Origin: Schistocerca nitens
Lineage: Eukaryota; Arthropoda; Insecta; Orthoptera; Acrididae
Direction of reading: 5' to 3'
Length of the DNA stretch: 64,000 bases
NCBI RefSeq assembly: GCF_023898315.1
Contig: NC_064615.1
Coordinates: forward strand, 1,187,505,413-1,187,569,412
Position numbers and translations under genes: made by a program. Within the stretch, counting starts at the first letter, position 1. Every line of letters begins with the position of its first letter. Below, piece by piece: positions 11,371 to 21,905 of this stretch. The notes beneath the pieces are model-generated. The model saw nothing but the letters and a program-made list of their open reading frames with translations, was not told the origin of the DNA and ran no database searches.

Positions 11371-11805
11371 GTCGCCTTAACTGCTTCGGCTATCTGTGCA
11401 CCAATCGTGACCGGACTAAAAACTTCCATATGTCGTCATCCTCGTATCACGACATGTGCTCTTATATTTACGTATATTCCTGTTCGTGAAGGACATAATT
11501 TATTGAGAGTTGAGAGCATGGTATTGGCAAACAAAGATAAAATAGCAGTGCCCGTGTAATTAAGTAGTACGACACAATGTTCATTCAGATACGCACGCAC
11601 GGGTGCCTGCATATTCGCAGCAAAGGCACTGCTATTTCATCTTTACTTGCCAATACCAGGCACTTGTCTCTCAATAAACATTTACTTCCTTGGCAGGAAT
11701 ATCTGTAATCTACAAGTTTAGGTTGTGACACGGGGGTGGTGACATACGTAAGTTTCGGTCTGGCTGTGATCTGTGCACAGACATTTGAAACAGTTAAGGT
11801 GACTG
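11371..11805. repeat. Foldback (inverted-repeat) element
   Basis: Left arm 11371-11555 and right arm 11612-11805 are inverted copies with scattered differences. Landmarks paired across the arms are CTTAACTG..TCTGTGCAC, the CGTATGTC / CATATGTCGTC block, ATATTCCTG, ATTTATTGAGAG, GGTATTGGCAA and AAATAGCAGTGCC. The central loop is about 55 bp. There is no coding content. It resembles a foldback-type miniature transposon, and the target duplication was not determined. Confidence 0.8.
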
Positions 11806-13662
11806 TTGGTGTACAGGTGAAAAATTGGGTCCAAGTCTATGCCTGGCTCAAATTTTAATTGTGCTCATTCTGATATACAGCCTAAGGAGGCTCATATTTG
11901 CAACTGCAGATTCATTTCCTGCATTTGTTGATGGCTGTAGTCACTACAGTGCCTGTTCTTTCAGACATGCATGCAGGTCTGAAGGAACACTGCGTTGTAC
12001 TTCTTAATAATCCACACATTGCACTTTTGTCTTCAACTTTTCCTATGTCTTGAGTGAGAGCTGAGGACCTAAAGATGCATTCAACGAGTTTGCTTTTATG
12101 AATGACACACATATTCTTCCCTCTGAATATGGAGATAATTAAACACACATACACACACACTCTACTAGAACATTCGTACTATAATTGAGAATTGAAATAT
12201 AACTCTTTCTCCACCCCCCCCTCCCCCCACTCTCCCCTGTACCTCTGAAGTTATGAAAACTTCCTCCCAGGAAGATCTGTATTTTCTATAAATAAAATTC
12301 TGGTTGTACAATTTTCCTGTTTCATGCATGGTATACTGCTTGTCTGCTGGCTGGAAGCTGGGTCACAATCTTGCAATACACCACTCAGCTGTTGAATCTG
12401 ATGTTCCTGTTACTAGGCAACCCATCAAATGCAGGCAACCTGAGAAAATCAGAATGTAATCTTTAATTTGAATGAGAGAAATCAAAAAACTGTAAAAATT
12501 TGAATCTGTTCTCGGAATCATGTAACAGTATCTTAAGACACGGATCAAAATTGAACAAGAGTCTCATATGAAAGCATAATACCAACCCCCACTGCCCTGT
12601 TATTTGTATGGTAATGTTACAAGTATGTGGTGGCTGAACGAATACCGATGAATATTCCCACATTTAGTTATTCAGCTATGTATCCTATCACTACATGCAC
12701 TTGTCACATCACTCCTCATTTATTGTGTAAAGCCATGGTGTAGCCTGTAGAACAAATGATGTCATATGAACACTACTATTAAATGTGAATGCAATTAGCA
12801 TTTAGTTTATGCTATTTATTTGGCTCTTTTTCAAATACTTTGTTTACTGCAAAACAGTACAGATCTCATAAACGATTCCTATGACTCTTGTCAACATTGC
12901 TGTGAATATCCAAAAACTGGCAGACATGTTTTTGTGAGAAATATATGAAATGAACCATGTACTTAATGACTCTATCAATAATACTTTGTGTGATTCATGT
13001 CATTATTAGGTGAGTGTAGCATCCATTACCATAAATAGAATTTTTTAAATGCGACTGTATGTAAATTTTTCTCATTTATTACTTGTAGACGATCAAAAGA
13101 TAACATCGTGTATGTTATACCACTAGAGTTAGCTTCTCACTCAGTATTCATCTTTTTCAATGAACAACTATTTTGTATTGAGTTTTCACCTTGTTTCATC
13201 TGAGTATTTCTGGGAGCAGAATGTACATTTCTGCTACTTCCATATTTGCAGAAATAAGTGTATTTGAAGATATGAAAAAGTGTGCTAATGTACTGAATGA
13301 GGAATTATTGCAATGTTGACAGCCTTACAAGAAGATAATTAAGTAATATAAAACTTTAAGTATCGACTATTACTAGGTACGGTAGTTAACTTTTGTTCAC
13401 GCAGTTACTATTGATATATCGTATGTGTAATATCGTGTTTAGCACCTGAAAGAAAAGATTGGATGTGGTGTTCTCATGACACTTCTTTGACAAACAACTG
13501 TGGAGTTAAAGTAAGTCACACGAATGAAATTTTTTTCACGCAGAATAACTTGCACTGTTAGAAAAACTCGTGCAGTGCATACACTATTAGGGAGATACCA
13601 ACTTTATTATCAGTATCCACCAAATTATATTATTAATCATCATTTCATTACATGCTAAATTA
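11806..13662. other. Intergenic spacer downstream of DPH7
   Basis: AT-rich sequence with short simple repeats (CA run near 12145, C-rich run near 12213-12232). No coding frame with recognisable homology. It lies beyond the probable polyadenylation site of the minus-strand DPH7 gene. Confidence 0.5.
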
Positions 13663-13672
13663 TTTATTTATT
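13663..13672 (-). promoter_or_regulatory. Overlapping AATAAA polyadenylation signals for DPH7
   Basis: The plus strand reads TTTATTTATT, so the minus strand carries two overlapping AATAAA hexamers about 75 bp downstream of the DPH7 stop codon. This is a normal position for the poly(A) signal of a short 3' UTR. Confidence 0.6.
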
Positions 13673-13745
13673 GTTATATGTATTTTTCTTTCATTGTACA
13701 GTAAAGTGTATCTCTCATTTCACTCAGCTACAGCTATCAGCAGTT

Positions 13746-14094
13746 TTAGTTTACACAGTCATCTTTGTACAATCTGACAGCAGAAACACACAACATGTGG
13801 TCATAGAAGGAACATGTGCTGATGAGGAATGAGTCATCCTGCTTTGGAGATGGTGCATGGCACCAGTCAGCTCCATAGGCAATGCTAGTGTGCTCCCCCT
13901 CGTACTCGCCGAGCAGTTGCAGGCAGCCTCGTTTAGACTGAACTACCCGGAAACCGCCATAGATACAAGCAGCAACGATGTGCTCCCCTGTATAGGGATC
14001 CCATTTGACACGCCAGATTCCACCACCCAGTGGAAGTGACGAGATAGGTTGCCGTGTGTTACGGGTGTCCCACAGCCTCAGTGTCTCGTCGTAG
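13746..14094 (-). CDS. DPH7: DPH7 (WDR85) terminal exon, diphthine methylesterase
   Basis: DPH7 removes the methyl ester from methylated diphthine on elongation factor 2, so that DPH6 can amidate it to diphthamide in the cytosol. The exon is preceded by a pyrimidine-rich acceptor ending GCATAG. Its first base completes a Ser codon started in the upstream exon, followed by 115 codons and a TAA at 13746-13748. It reads YDETLRLWDTRN, LGGGIWRVKWDP, VAACIYGGFRVV, EHTSIAYGADW and ISTCSFYDHML, then ends in VN. These are the conserved WD40 C-terminal motifs of DPH7 (SYDE-LWDTR, GGG-WR-KW, YGADW, TCSFYDH). The upstream exon at 37498-37636 fits in phase. No stop or indel is visible, so the gene appears intact here. 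Confidence 0.92.
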
Positions 14095-14104
14095 CTATGC
14101 GTAC

Positions 14105-14680
14105 AAAAGAAGTCGAGATTTCAACTGGTGGAAAGTCCGTGATGAGATAACAACAACAACAGAATAAGGAGGCACTGAGTCAAAAACTGTCACGATGAAA
14201 AGAATAACAGAAATATTTAAGCTTTCAGAAAAAAGTCCTTCCTCAGAGGTACAACTCTAACACATTCACACAACAACTAACACACATGGCTACTGTTGTT
14301 GTTATTGTTGTTGCCTGTAGCTTAAATATTTATAATATTAGTTTCATTGTGTCTGTCTGACACTCAAAAACTGTAATTTGATACATACAATAGATAATAG
14401 CTCCGGTATACTGGACTGATATAAAAGAAAAACAACTAATGGCCAGAGCAATTCAAAGGATGAAAATATAGTTATTTAAGTGTATTCTAAGATAACATAT
14501 ATTAAAACATCCTCCAAATCAAATTATTTACAAATCCTTTTAATGTATGAAAAGTACATTTATTAATTTTCATAAATAAATATTATTTCTAAAACTCTTT
14601 GAGTATAAAAAAACATCATTTAAAAACTGGAGAGGAATTGTGCCATATGCAAGACACAGTTTTAGTTTCACCCAGACATA
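14105..14680. other. Intronic spacer with short CAA/TTG inverted repeat
   Basis: AT-rich intronic sequence. Around 14140-14330 an AACAACAACAACAGAATA stretch faces CTGTTGTTGTTATTGTTGTTG about 130 bp away. The intervening TTTAAGCTTTCAGAAAA..GTCCTTC motif resembles that of the microsatellite-associated foldback family seen near 60400 and 63470. Nothing coding was seen. Confidence 0.45.
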
Positions 14681-16102
14681 CACTCCTGGAAATTGAAATA
14701 AGAACACCGTGAATTCATTGTCCCAGGAAGGGGAAACTTTATTGACACATTCCTGGGGTCAGATACATCACATGATCACACTGACAGAACCACAGGCACA
14801 TAGACACAGGCAACAGAGCATGCACAATGTCGGCACTAGTACAGTGTATATCCACCTTTCGCAGCAATGTAGGCTGCTATTCTCCCATGGAGACGATCGT
14901 AGAGATGCTGGATGTAGTCCTGCGGAACGGCTTGCCATGCCATTTCCACCTGGCACCTCAGTTGCACCAGCGTTCGTGCTGGACGTGCAGACCGCGTGAG
15001 ACGACGCTTCATCCAGTCCCAAACATGCTCAATGGGGGACAGATCCGGAGATCTTGCTGGCCAGGGTAGTTGACGTACACCTTCTAGAGCACGTTGGGTG
15101 GCACGGGATACATGCGGACGTGCATTGTCCTGTTGGAACAGCAAGTTACCTTGCCGGTCTAGGAATGGTAGAACGATGGGTTCGATGACGGTTTGGATGT
15201 ACCGTGCACTATTCAGTGTCCCCTCAACGATCACCAGTGGTGTACGGCCAGTGTAGGAGATCGCTCCCCACACCATGATGCCGGGTGTTGGCCCTGTGTG
15301 CCTCGGTCGTATGCAGTCCTGATTGTGGCGCTCACCTGCACGGCGCCAAACACGCATACGACCATCATTGGCACCAAGTCAGAAGCGACTCTCATCGCTG
15401 AAGACGACACGTCTCCATTCGTCCCTCCATTCACGCCTGTCGCGACACCACTGGAGGCGGGCTGCACGATGTTGGGGCGTGAGCGGAAGACGGCCTAACG
15501 GTGTGTGGGACCGTAGCCCAGCTTCGTGGAGACGGTTGCGAATGGTCCTCGCCGATACCCCAGGAGCAACAGTGTCCCTAATTTGCTGGGAAGTGGCGGT
15601 GCGGTCCCCTACGGCACTGCGTAGGATCCTACGGTCTTGGCGTGCATCCGTGCGTCGCTGTGGTCCGGTCCCAGGTCGACGGGCACGTGCACCTTCCGCC
15701 AACCACTGGCGACAACATCGATGTACTGTGGAGACCTCACGCCCCACGTGTTGAGCAATTCGGCGGTACGTCCACCCGGCCTCCCGCATGCACACTATAC
15801 GCCCTCGCTCAAAGTCCGTCAACTGCACATACGGTTCACTTCCACGCTGTCGCGGCATGCTACCAGTGTTAAAGACTGCGATGGAGCTCCGTATGCCACG
15901 GCAAACTGGCTGACACTGACGGCGGCGGTGCACAAATGCTGCGCAGCTAGCGCCATTCGACGGCCAACACCGCGGTTCCTGGTGTGTCCGTTGTCCCGTG
16001 CGTGTGATCATTGCTTGTACAGCCCTCTCGCAGTGTCCGGAGCAAGTATGGTGGGTCTGACACACCGGTGTCAATGTGTTCTTTTTTCCATTTCCAGGAG
16101 TG
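14681..16102 (-). mobile_element. Tc1-like transposon, near-intact
   Basis: A 1,422-bp element bounded by TA at 14679-14680 and 16103-16104. The inverted ends are CACTCCTGGAAATTGAAATAAGAACAC on the left and CACTCCTGGAAATGGAAAAAAGAACAC on the right (complement). It carries one minus-strand transposase gene broken by a single nonsense codon. It lies in the large DPH7 intron, transcribed in the same direction as DPH7. Immediately to its right is a tRNA-armed foldback. Confidence 0.93.
14836..15858 (-). pseudogene. Tc1-like transposase with one nonsense codon (DD32E spacing)
   Basis: Starts at MPRQRGSEPYVQLTDFERGR (ATG at 15858) and runs 340 residues to the TAA at 14836-14838, a full-length Tc1 transposase. 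N-terminal HTH domains cover roughly residues 10-110 (GWTYRRIAQHVGREVSTVHR). The catalytic residues are all present: D155 (VVFSDESRF), D244 (FQQDNARPH) and E277 (SPIEHVW). The only lesion I see is codon 160, TGA at 15379-15381, directly after SDESRF; a CGA-to-TGA change is the simplest explanation. Thirty-two residues separate the second D and the E, two fewer than in DD34E Tc1 proteins and than in the relic at 422-1411. The shortening lies in the stretch after RATQRAL. Everything else suggests recent activity. Confidence 0.92.
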
Positions 16103-16136
16103 TATTTCAGCACTTTTGTGCTACTTTCAGTATGAA

Positions 16137-16504
16137 AAATTCCTGGCAGATTAAAACTGTGTGCCTGACCGAGACTCGAACTCGGGACCTTTGCCTTTCA
16201 CGGGCAAGTGTTCTACCAACTGAGCTACCAAAGCACGACTCACGCCCGGTCTCGAGCTTTACTTCTGCCAGTACCTCGTCTCCTACCTTCCAAACTTTAC
16301 AGAAGCTCTCCTGCGAACCTTGCAGAACTAGCACTCCTGAAAGTTTGGAAGGTAGGAGACGAGATACTGGCAGAAGTAAAGCTGTGAGACCGGGCGTGAG
16401 TCATGCTTCGGTAGCTCAGTTGATAGAGCACTTGCCCGCGAAAGGCAAAGGTCCCGAGTTCAAGTCTCGGTCGGGCACACAGTCTTAATCTGCCAGGAAG
16501 TTTC
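16137..16504. repeat. tRNA-armed palindromic repeat
   Basis: Two arms, about 16140-16293 and 16341-16504, are inverted copies around a loop of about 50 bp (ACAGAAGCTCTCCTGCGAACC...). Each arm carries a tRNA-like module. On the plus strand at about 16408-16480 there is GGTAGCTCAGTTGATAGAGC (D arm), a TTGCC/GGCAA anticodon stem and GGTCCCGAGTTCAAGTCTCGG (T arm with B box); the left arm has the same module on the minus strand. The base before the presumed anticodon is G instead of T, so it is not a functional tRNA. Outer ends read CTGGCAGATTAA. The family is also present at 1680-1912. Confidence 0.85.
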
Positions 16505-16692
16505 ATATCAGCGCACACTCCGCTGCAGAGTGAAAATATCATTCTGGATACTTTCACTATGTTTATTTGTCTATTTTCTTCCTCGCATCAAGCTACTAGT
16601 TGTATATACTGGTTGTTTCAAATGCACTATTCAATCTGCTGTTTGCCATTGTGTTTGTTTTAGTGTTTCTTCTATTGCCTGTGTAAAGTTAA
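16505..16692. other. Flank of tRNA-armed repeat
   Basis: Contains the family boundary block ATCAGCGCACACTCCGCTGCAGAGTGAAA (16507-16536), which also ends the copy at 1882-1912. The remainder is AT-rich. The TTAA at 16689-16692 is the target duplication of the next element. Confidence 0.55.
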
Positions 16693-17438
16693 GGGGATAG
16701 GATGTCAAACGGGCTGACTTGGAGCAGGAGAGGCACTACGGGCCATTTTAATATCCACTGTCTATACTTTTACAAATAAATCCATAAAATTATGCCAGCA
16801 TGACCAGCAAGGCTCCAGGATTCACATCCATAGCAGTGGAAGTTCAAAAACATAACAAAATAAATATTTTTACTTGTGAAATTTCATCATTTTTTCACTT
16901 ACTATTGGCTGCATTTGTTGCTGTAGGTACAATTTTCTTCATAAGGAAGTGAAATTCTTCAATGAATTTTGCACAGCATACAAATTATACTTACAGGTGT
17001 ATGAAACTCTAGAATTATTAAAAACTGTAGTAAAAATTTAGATAATTAGCAATAAAATTTCAGATTTTTTCCAAAAATGAAGTTTAAAATGTAACACCTC
17101 ATTCATTTTTTCATAAATTAACTAAATTCTAGAGTTTCATACCCCTGTAAGTACAGTTTGTATGCTGTGTAAAATTCATCGAAGAATCTCTCTTACGTAT
17201 GAAAAAATATGTACCTGTAGTAACAAATACAGCCAATAGTAAGTGAAAAAAATGATGAAATTTCACATATTTTGTTATGGTTTTGAACTTCCACCACTAT
17301 GAGTGTGAATTCTGAATCCTTCCTAGTCTTGCTGACAAAGTTTTATGAATTCATTTGTAAAAGTATAGACAGTGGAAATTAAAATGTCCCGTGGTGCCTC
17401 TCCTGGTACAAATCGGCCCGTTTGACGTCCTACCCCCC
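16693..17438. mobile_element. Palindromic TTAA element (piggyBac-like MITE)
   Basis: A 746-bp element flanked by TTAA at 16689-16692 and 17439-17442, the target duplication typical of piggyBac. The ends are GGGGATAGGATGTCAAACGGGC (left) and, read inward from the right, GGGGGGTAGGACGTCAAACGGGC. The inverted similarity does not stop at the ends. Almost the whole element is two inverted arms of about 350 bp (paired landmarks: AGGAGAGGCAC, CCACTGTCTATACTTTTACAAAT, GAAGTTCAAAA, TGAAATTTCATCATTTTTT, GTATGAAACTCTAGAATT). No transposase is present. Confidence 0.85.
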
Positions 17439-17442
17439 TTAA

Positions 17443-17610
17443 TGCAATTTTTTCTTTTGCTGTTGTCATTACACATGCATTTTGTATAATTTGTTAGCCA
17501 AGCACAGAGTTGTTATAAGAACAACATGTGAAGTGGTGGCAGAAACTGTGCTTGGCTAACAAATCATACAAATCTACATGTAACAACAACAGCAAGAGAA
17601 ATGAGCATGT
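17443..17610. repeat. Second inverted repeat, interrupted by the TTAA element
   Basis: TTTGCTGTTGTCATTACACA...TTTGTTAGCCAAGCACAG (17455-17512) is inverted at 17548-17605 as CTGTGCTTGGCTAACAAATC...TGTAACAACAACAGCAA. The similarity appears to extend outward to the TTAA that the palindromic element occupies (AAGTTAA on both sides). The MITE therefore probably inserted into an arm of this older foldback. Confidence 0.7.
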
Positions 17611-19686
17611 TAACTTGACACTTCATATTCAATTAATAGCTTCATGTGAAAAAGAAAATGCAGAAATAGGCCTAAAGGTAATGAATATAGCACAAAAAGT
17701 GATAAAACCTGTTTGGATGAAAACAAAACAATAAAACAACATCTTGCATAATACAGAATTCCTCTCCAGTTTTTCTTAGCAGACACAGAAATGAGAACTA
17801 CAACAGCTCTATTATTTAAAAATTACATACTACTTTTGCCACTGAAAAATTTTCAGTTCTGGATTATTTAAGCAAAATAGTCAATTTATAAATCCTGTAA
17901 TGATTAACTCTCACTGAGTACTTATGTTCAATTCAATAATCAATGCAAAATATTTAATTTTGAAATGAAGTGTAAAAGTGTAGTAATGAGCTCAGAAGCA
18001 GCCTGACAAAGGTTCAACCTACAGTTTTTGAAAGAAAACTATGAAAAACCAGCTTGCAATGCATATTAAAGAACTGCTTACTTCTACATTGTAGGGAGGG
18101 AGATATTAGAGCTGTTACAGTTCTACATCTACACACAGTATTAAGTGAAGAATCTAGAAATGTACTTAAGCTTATACTGCTCGATTACAGTGACGAGACT
18201 ATACTGATTGCATTGCACACAGAGGCATTTAAAGAATCATTCTTCCCACGCTCCATGTGTGACTGTGTTGGAACAAACACAGTGAAATAAGTAATTCTGA
18301 ATATGAAAAATGCAGGAACAAGTCAAGGTGAATTTTAATGTTAACAGTGCATTACACTATGTCATTAAGGTAATGCCACAGAGTATACAAGAGATCTACA
18401 GCATTCTGTGCAGTACATTTTGGCGCACACACTTTCACATAAAAATATATATTGTTCATATATACCCAAGAGACTGAAGCAGGAAGAAACACTAACATGC
18501 AGTGCAATGTTGAGTGCCATCTTCTATTCACTTCAAAGAGGTTTGCAGAATATGTATGTAGATGTAGATGAAGTGTAAAACAGCTGCAGAGTTGTCAGAA
18601 ATATGAATTAGTGCAAGGAATGTGAATATTGTTTCCATGTGTTGAGTTGTACTACAGCCTTTGTGATGACTGATGCTGGTAATTTTTAGCACTGCACTGA
18701 TTGACACTATTGCCACTCACAGGACATCATATTGAAGCTTCAAGCCGATTTGGTAATTGCACAGCAATGATTACTGTTAAATGCCAGACGTAATTTGCAG
18801 TGGTAATGTTAGGATCAGATTAGAATGTTGCTTTATAGTCATGTGTCTCAAATTTGTGAGAAGAGCCATCAGATTCAGTAAGTGTATTAGCTTTAGTCCA
18901 AGTATCTCCAACAGCTTTATTGCTCCGAAGACTGTAGACAAAAGCATGCACAAGCTAACAAGTTCAGAAACAGTTTTACAAGCAACCCAAGGTTTTAAGG
19001 AACATTGTTAATAAAAGCAACAAACTGTATTACTATACTGTAGTTAGAGAGCAAGGAGGGGGGAGGCGGGGAGGGGGGAGGGAGGACGAGAATTCTTATG
19101 GTTCTTGCCGACTAACAGGCTTTAAGCCATGTGTAGCCACTGATTTCAGCTATAATTTATGCATTTTTTGAGAGATATTTTGGAAAGGTTGATGTGTGTC
19201 TAGAGTATGGAGTGTAGGTAACTGTTTGGGCCATATCCTACATTATAGCATTAAGGTTGACAGCCAGCACATCACAGTGAATGCACCTCATGTCAGAATG
19301 AAGATGATGCTTCAGGAAATAACTTTTTCCACAGATACACTTCATATTTTTATTCCTTTGTCACAACTTATTTCAAGATTTAAGCCACTTTATCAAGTTC
19401 TCGTGCTTGTTGAAGCCAGGCATAAGTTGTCATAACAGTATATAGGATTACAGGAGTCAGATCACATCTAACACAGCTGTTGACCTGTGAGGTAGCTCAT
19501 TTTAGATGTGATCTGGCCTTTCCGATGTGACGTGTACTTTGGTTTTATTCTACGTGATGCTGTTTACACCACCAACAGACATTAGTTTGAGAAACACAAC
19601 ACTTAAGTAGATTTCAAAAACCATTACGTTAATATGACATGATAGTTCATCTGGTTATGATGCTGTTTCCAGCAGAATATTCAAAT
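17611..19686. other. Intronic spacer without recognised element
   Basis: AT-rich, no convincing exon. A G-rich tract lies at 19058-19085. A small inverted repeat, GATCACATCTA (19460-19470) facing TAGATGTGATC (19503-19513), could form a hairpin. A 78-codon plus frame at 18054-18290 has no recognisable domain or splice context. Confidence 0.45.
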
Positions 19687-20242
19687 GTATATATGGAAAT
19701 GGTAACTGTTCTCGAAAGAACAGATACAGTTGATGACCATGCAGCTTTTCCCTGGAATAAATGATGATTAACTGAAACCCTCAGCTGCCGACAGGTGTTG
19801 TTGATTTACCTCGATGTGGACAGCTGAAAATGTGTGCCCCGACCGGGACTCGAACCTGGGATCTCCTGCTTACATGGCAGATGCTCTATCCATCTGTAAG
19901 AGTGGATGGGCAAATATCTATAAAGTGCATTACATATGTAGAATTGTGGACAGTTGGGAATGTGGGTCTCACGGGAAGCGTGCAAGGGATAAGTCCCTGC
20001 AGTCACGCTATTCATCTGTGTCCTTGGTGGCTCAGATGGATAGAGTGTCTGCCATGTAAGCAGGAGACCCCAGGTTCGAGTCCCGGTCGGGGCACACATT
20101 TTCAGCTGTCAACATCGAGGTAAATCAACAACACCTGTCGGCAGCTGAGGGTTTCAGTTAATCATCATTTATTCCAGGGAAAAGCCGCATGGTCATCAAC
20201 AGTATCTGTTCTTTCGAGAACAGTTACTGTTTCCATATATAC
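19687..20242. repeat. Large foldback with tRNA-like arms
   Basis: The left arm (19687-19896) and right arm (20033-20242) are about 210 bp, inverted and roughly 95% alike by eye; the spacer is 136 bp. From outside inwards the arms hold GTAACTGTTCTCGAAAGAAC, TTTTCCCTGGAATAAATGATGATTAA, CTGAAACCCTCAGCTGCCGA and CAGCTGAAAATGTGTGCCCC, then a tRNA-like module. On the plus strand that module is GGTGGCTCAGATGGATAGAG, a CTGC/GCAG anticodon stem and the B-box arm CAGGTTCGAGTCCCGG (20026-20094). The anticodon loop is CATGTAA, lacking the obligatory T33, so this is a tRNA-derived relic and not a tRNA gene. Confidence 0.88.
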
Positions 20243-20338
20243 AGTTAAAGGCTACCCAGCCATTGACTTTCATCTGTGCGAATGCGCACAGGTTGCACAA
20301 ACTCTTACGGGAATCGCCAAAGTGTGCGCGAGTAATGA

Positions 20339-20612
20339 GTGGATGGGCAGATATCTATAAAGTGCATTACATATGTAGAATTGTGGACAGTTAGGAATGT
20401 GGGTCTCACGGGAAGTGTGCAAGGGATAAGTCCCTGTAGTCGCGCTATTCATCTGTGTCCTCAGTGGCTAAGATGGATAGAGCGTCTGCCATATAAGCAG
20501 GAGATCCTGGGTTCGAGTCCCAGTCAGGGCACACATTTTCAGCTGTCCTCATCGAGGTAAATCAGCAACACCTGTCGGAAGCTGAGGGTTTCAGTTAATC
20601 ATCGAATATTAA
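20339..20612. repeat. Direct partial copy of the tRNA-armed foldback
   Basis: Repeats the spacer and right arm of 19687-20242 in direct orientation. It runs GTGGATGGGCAGATATCTATAAAGTGCATTACATATG...GTCTCACGGGAAG, then the tRNA-like module with loop CATATAA, then CACATTTTCAGCTGTCCTCATCGAGG and GAGGGTTTCAGTTAATCATC, where it stops. The left arm is absent. It could be a solo or truncated family member, or a partial tandem duplication of the neighbour. Confidence 0.85.
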
Positions 20613-21690
20613 AATGTTGCGCTGACGTGATAGGGCTAGCTTGACAATTATCTTTGTAACTTGTCAGTGACTCAAGGGATATTTCCTGAACAATTTAACA
20701 TACGTGGTAGTGAATCCACATACAAAAACTGGGATAAGAAATTCACCCCTTCCAGAATTATGAATTTCACTTTTGTTGAAAATAAGGACTTCAACACACT
20801 ACTGAATTATTTTCCATAGCATAAATTTCTAACTGCAAATTTGGCTTACTAAGTCTAGATTTTTAATGACCAGTTCCATGCAGTACAGGCTATCTTTAGA
20901 TCTGATTACCTGAAAACTCACCACAGCAACTGTTATCAAGTCACTCTGGCTTTTTTAGAACACTTTCTATAAAGGAGCCCCTTATGGTCTCATAAATGAA
21001 AGCATGGCAGATCCAAACAACAAAACAATTTCCCCTTTGGCACTGTCAATGTCATCATTCACTACTGTACTTTAAATGTAAGCTTAAGTCCTATAGTACA
21101 GTCAGTTTAATCTTTAGAGCTGTCAGTCAAGCTCAAAGGGAATCTTTAATGCTGTCAGCCAAATTTAAACTGTATATTTATATTATGCTCTTGTTCATTT
21201 GAAGAGTGAAACTGGTAAATAAAAAATACAAAGTGCGACTTGCAGCTGCTTTCAAAAACTTAAAACGAGATATACTCCTTAATGATTTTGTTGCTAATAC
21301 AAAAAATCAGTTTCAGGCAAATTGTGATACTGTTGCTGTTGGTACATTATGTGAACTTCCCAAGGCCTTTGTGTGGACCTTAAAATTCTACTTGGAAAAA
21401 TAAAATATTATGGGATTACTGGCTCCCTTCTTGTATCAATGAAGTTTCACCTTCACAACAGAAAGCAAAGAGTAACTTTAACAGACTTCCGTTCATTCAC
21501 TTTATTTATGGTGATAAGTAGCTCCCCAGAGAAGTGAGAAGTAACCAAACATCCTTTTTGCCATTGAATCATACTTGTGAATGAAAACTATAAAATAAGA
21601 TGTTCCAAGTAAGAACACAGATATTTTCTGGTACAGTCAGTTTTATTTGCATGTGGTGACTGATTCTGAGGGATGACACATGTCCTATTT
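20613..21690. other. Intronic spacer without recognised element
   Basis: AT-rich. No coherent coding frame, repeat or inverted structure recognised. Confidence 0.45.
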
Positions 21691-21702
21691 ACATTTATTT
21701 AC

Positions 21703-21893
21703 GCTGGCCGCTGTGACCGAGTGGTTCTAGGTGCTTCAGACCAGGACCGTGCTGCTGCTACAGTCACAGGTTTGAATTGTGCCTCGTGCATGGATGTCTT
21801 TAGGTTAGTTAGGTTTAAGTAGTTCTAAGTCTAGGGGACTTATGACCTCAGATGTTAAGTCCCATAGTGCTTAGAGCCATTTGAAACATTTGA
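21703..21893 (+). mobile_element. tRNA-derived SINE with 12-bp target duplication
   Basis: The head GCTGGCCGCTGTGACCGAGTGGTTCTAGG corresponds to a tRNA 5' half with A box, followed by CACAGGTTTGAATTG as a decayed B box. The body is TTAGGTTAGTTAGGTTTAAGTAG..CTAGGGGACTTATGACCTCAG and the tail is TTAGAGCCATTTGAAACATTTGA. ACATTTATTTAC occurs on both sides (21691-21702, 21894-21905), the target duplication of LINE-mediated insertion. The same family occurs at 57491. Confidence 0.9.
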
Positions 21894-21905
21894 ACATTTA
21901 TTTAC

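Noticed and set aside
13857-14039. 60-codon plus-strand ORF
   Set aside because: It is the antisense shadow of the DPH7 terminal exon on the minus strand.
16408-16480. Functional tRNA gene
   Set aside because: The anticodon loop has G at the position that must be T, acceptor pairing is poor, and it forms one arm of a palindromic repeat.
18054-18290. 78-codon ORF as an exon
   Set aside because: No acceptor/donor pair, no recognisable domain, and such lengths are expected by chance in this much sequence.
20022-20094. Functional tRNA gene
   Set aside because: T arm and B box are good, but the anticodon loop lacks T33 and the acceptor stem mispairs; the sequence is part of a repeat present in inverted and direct copies.
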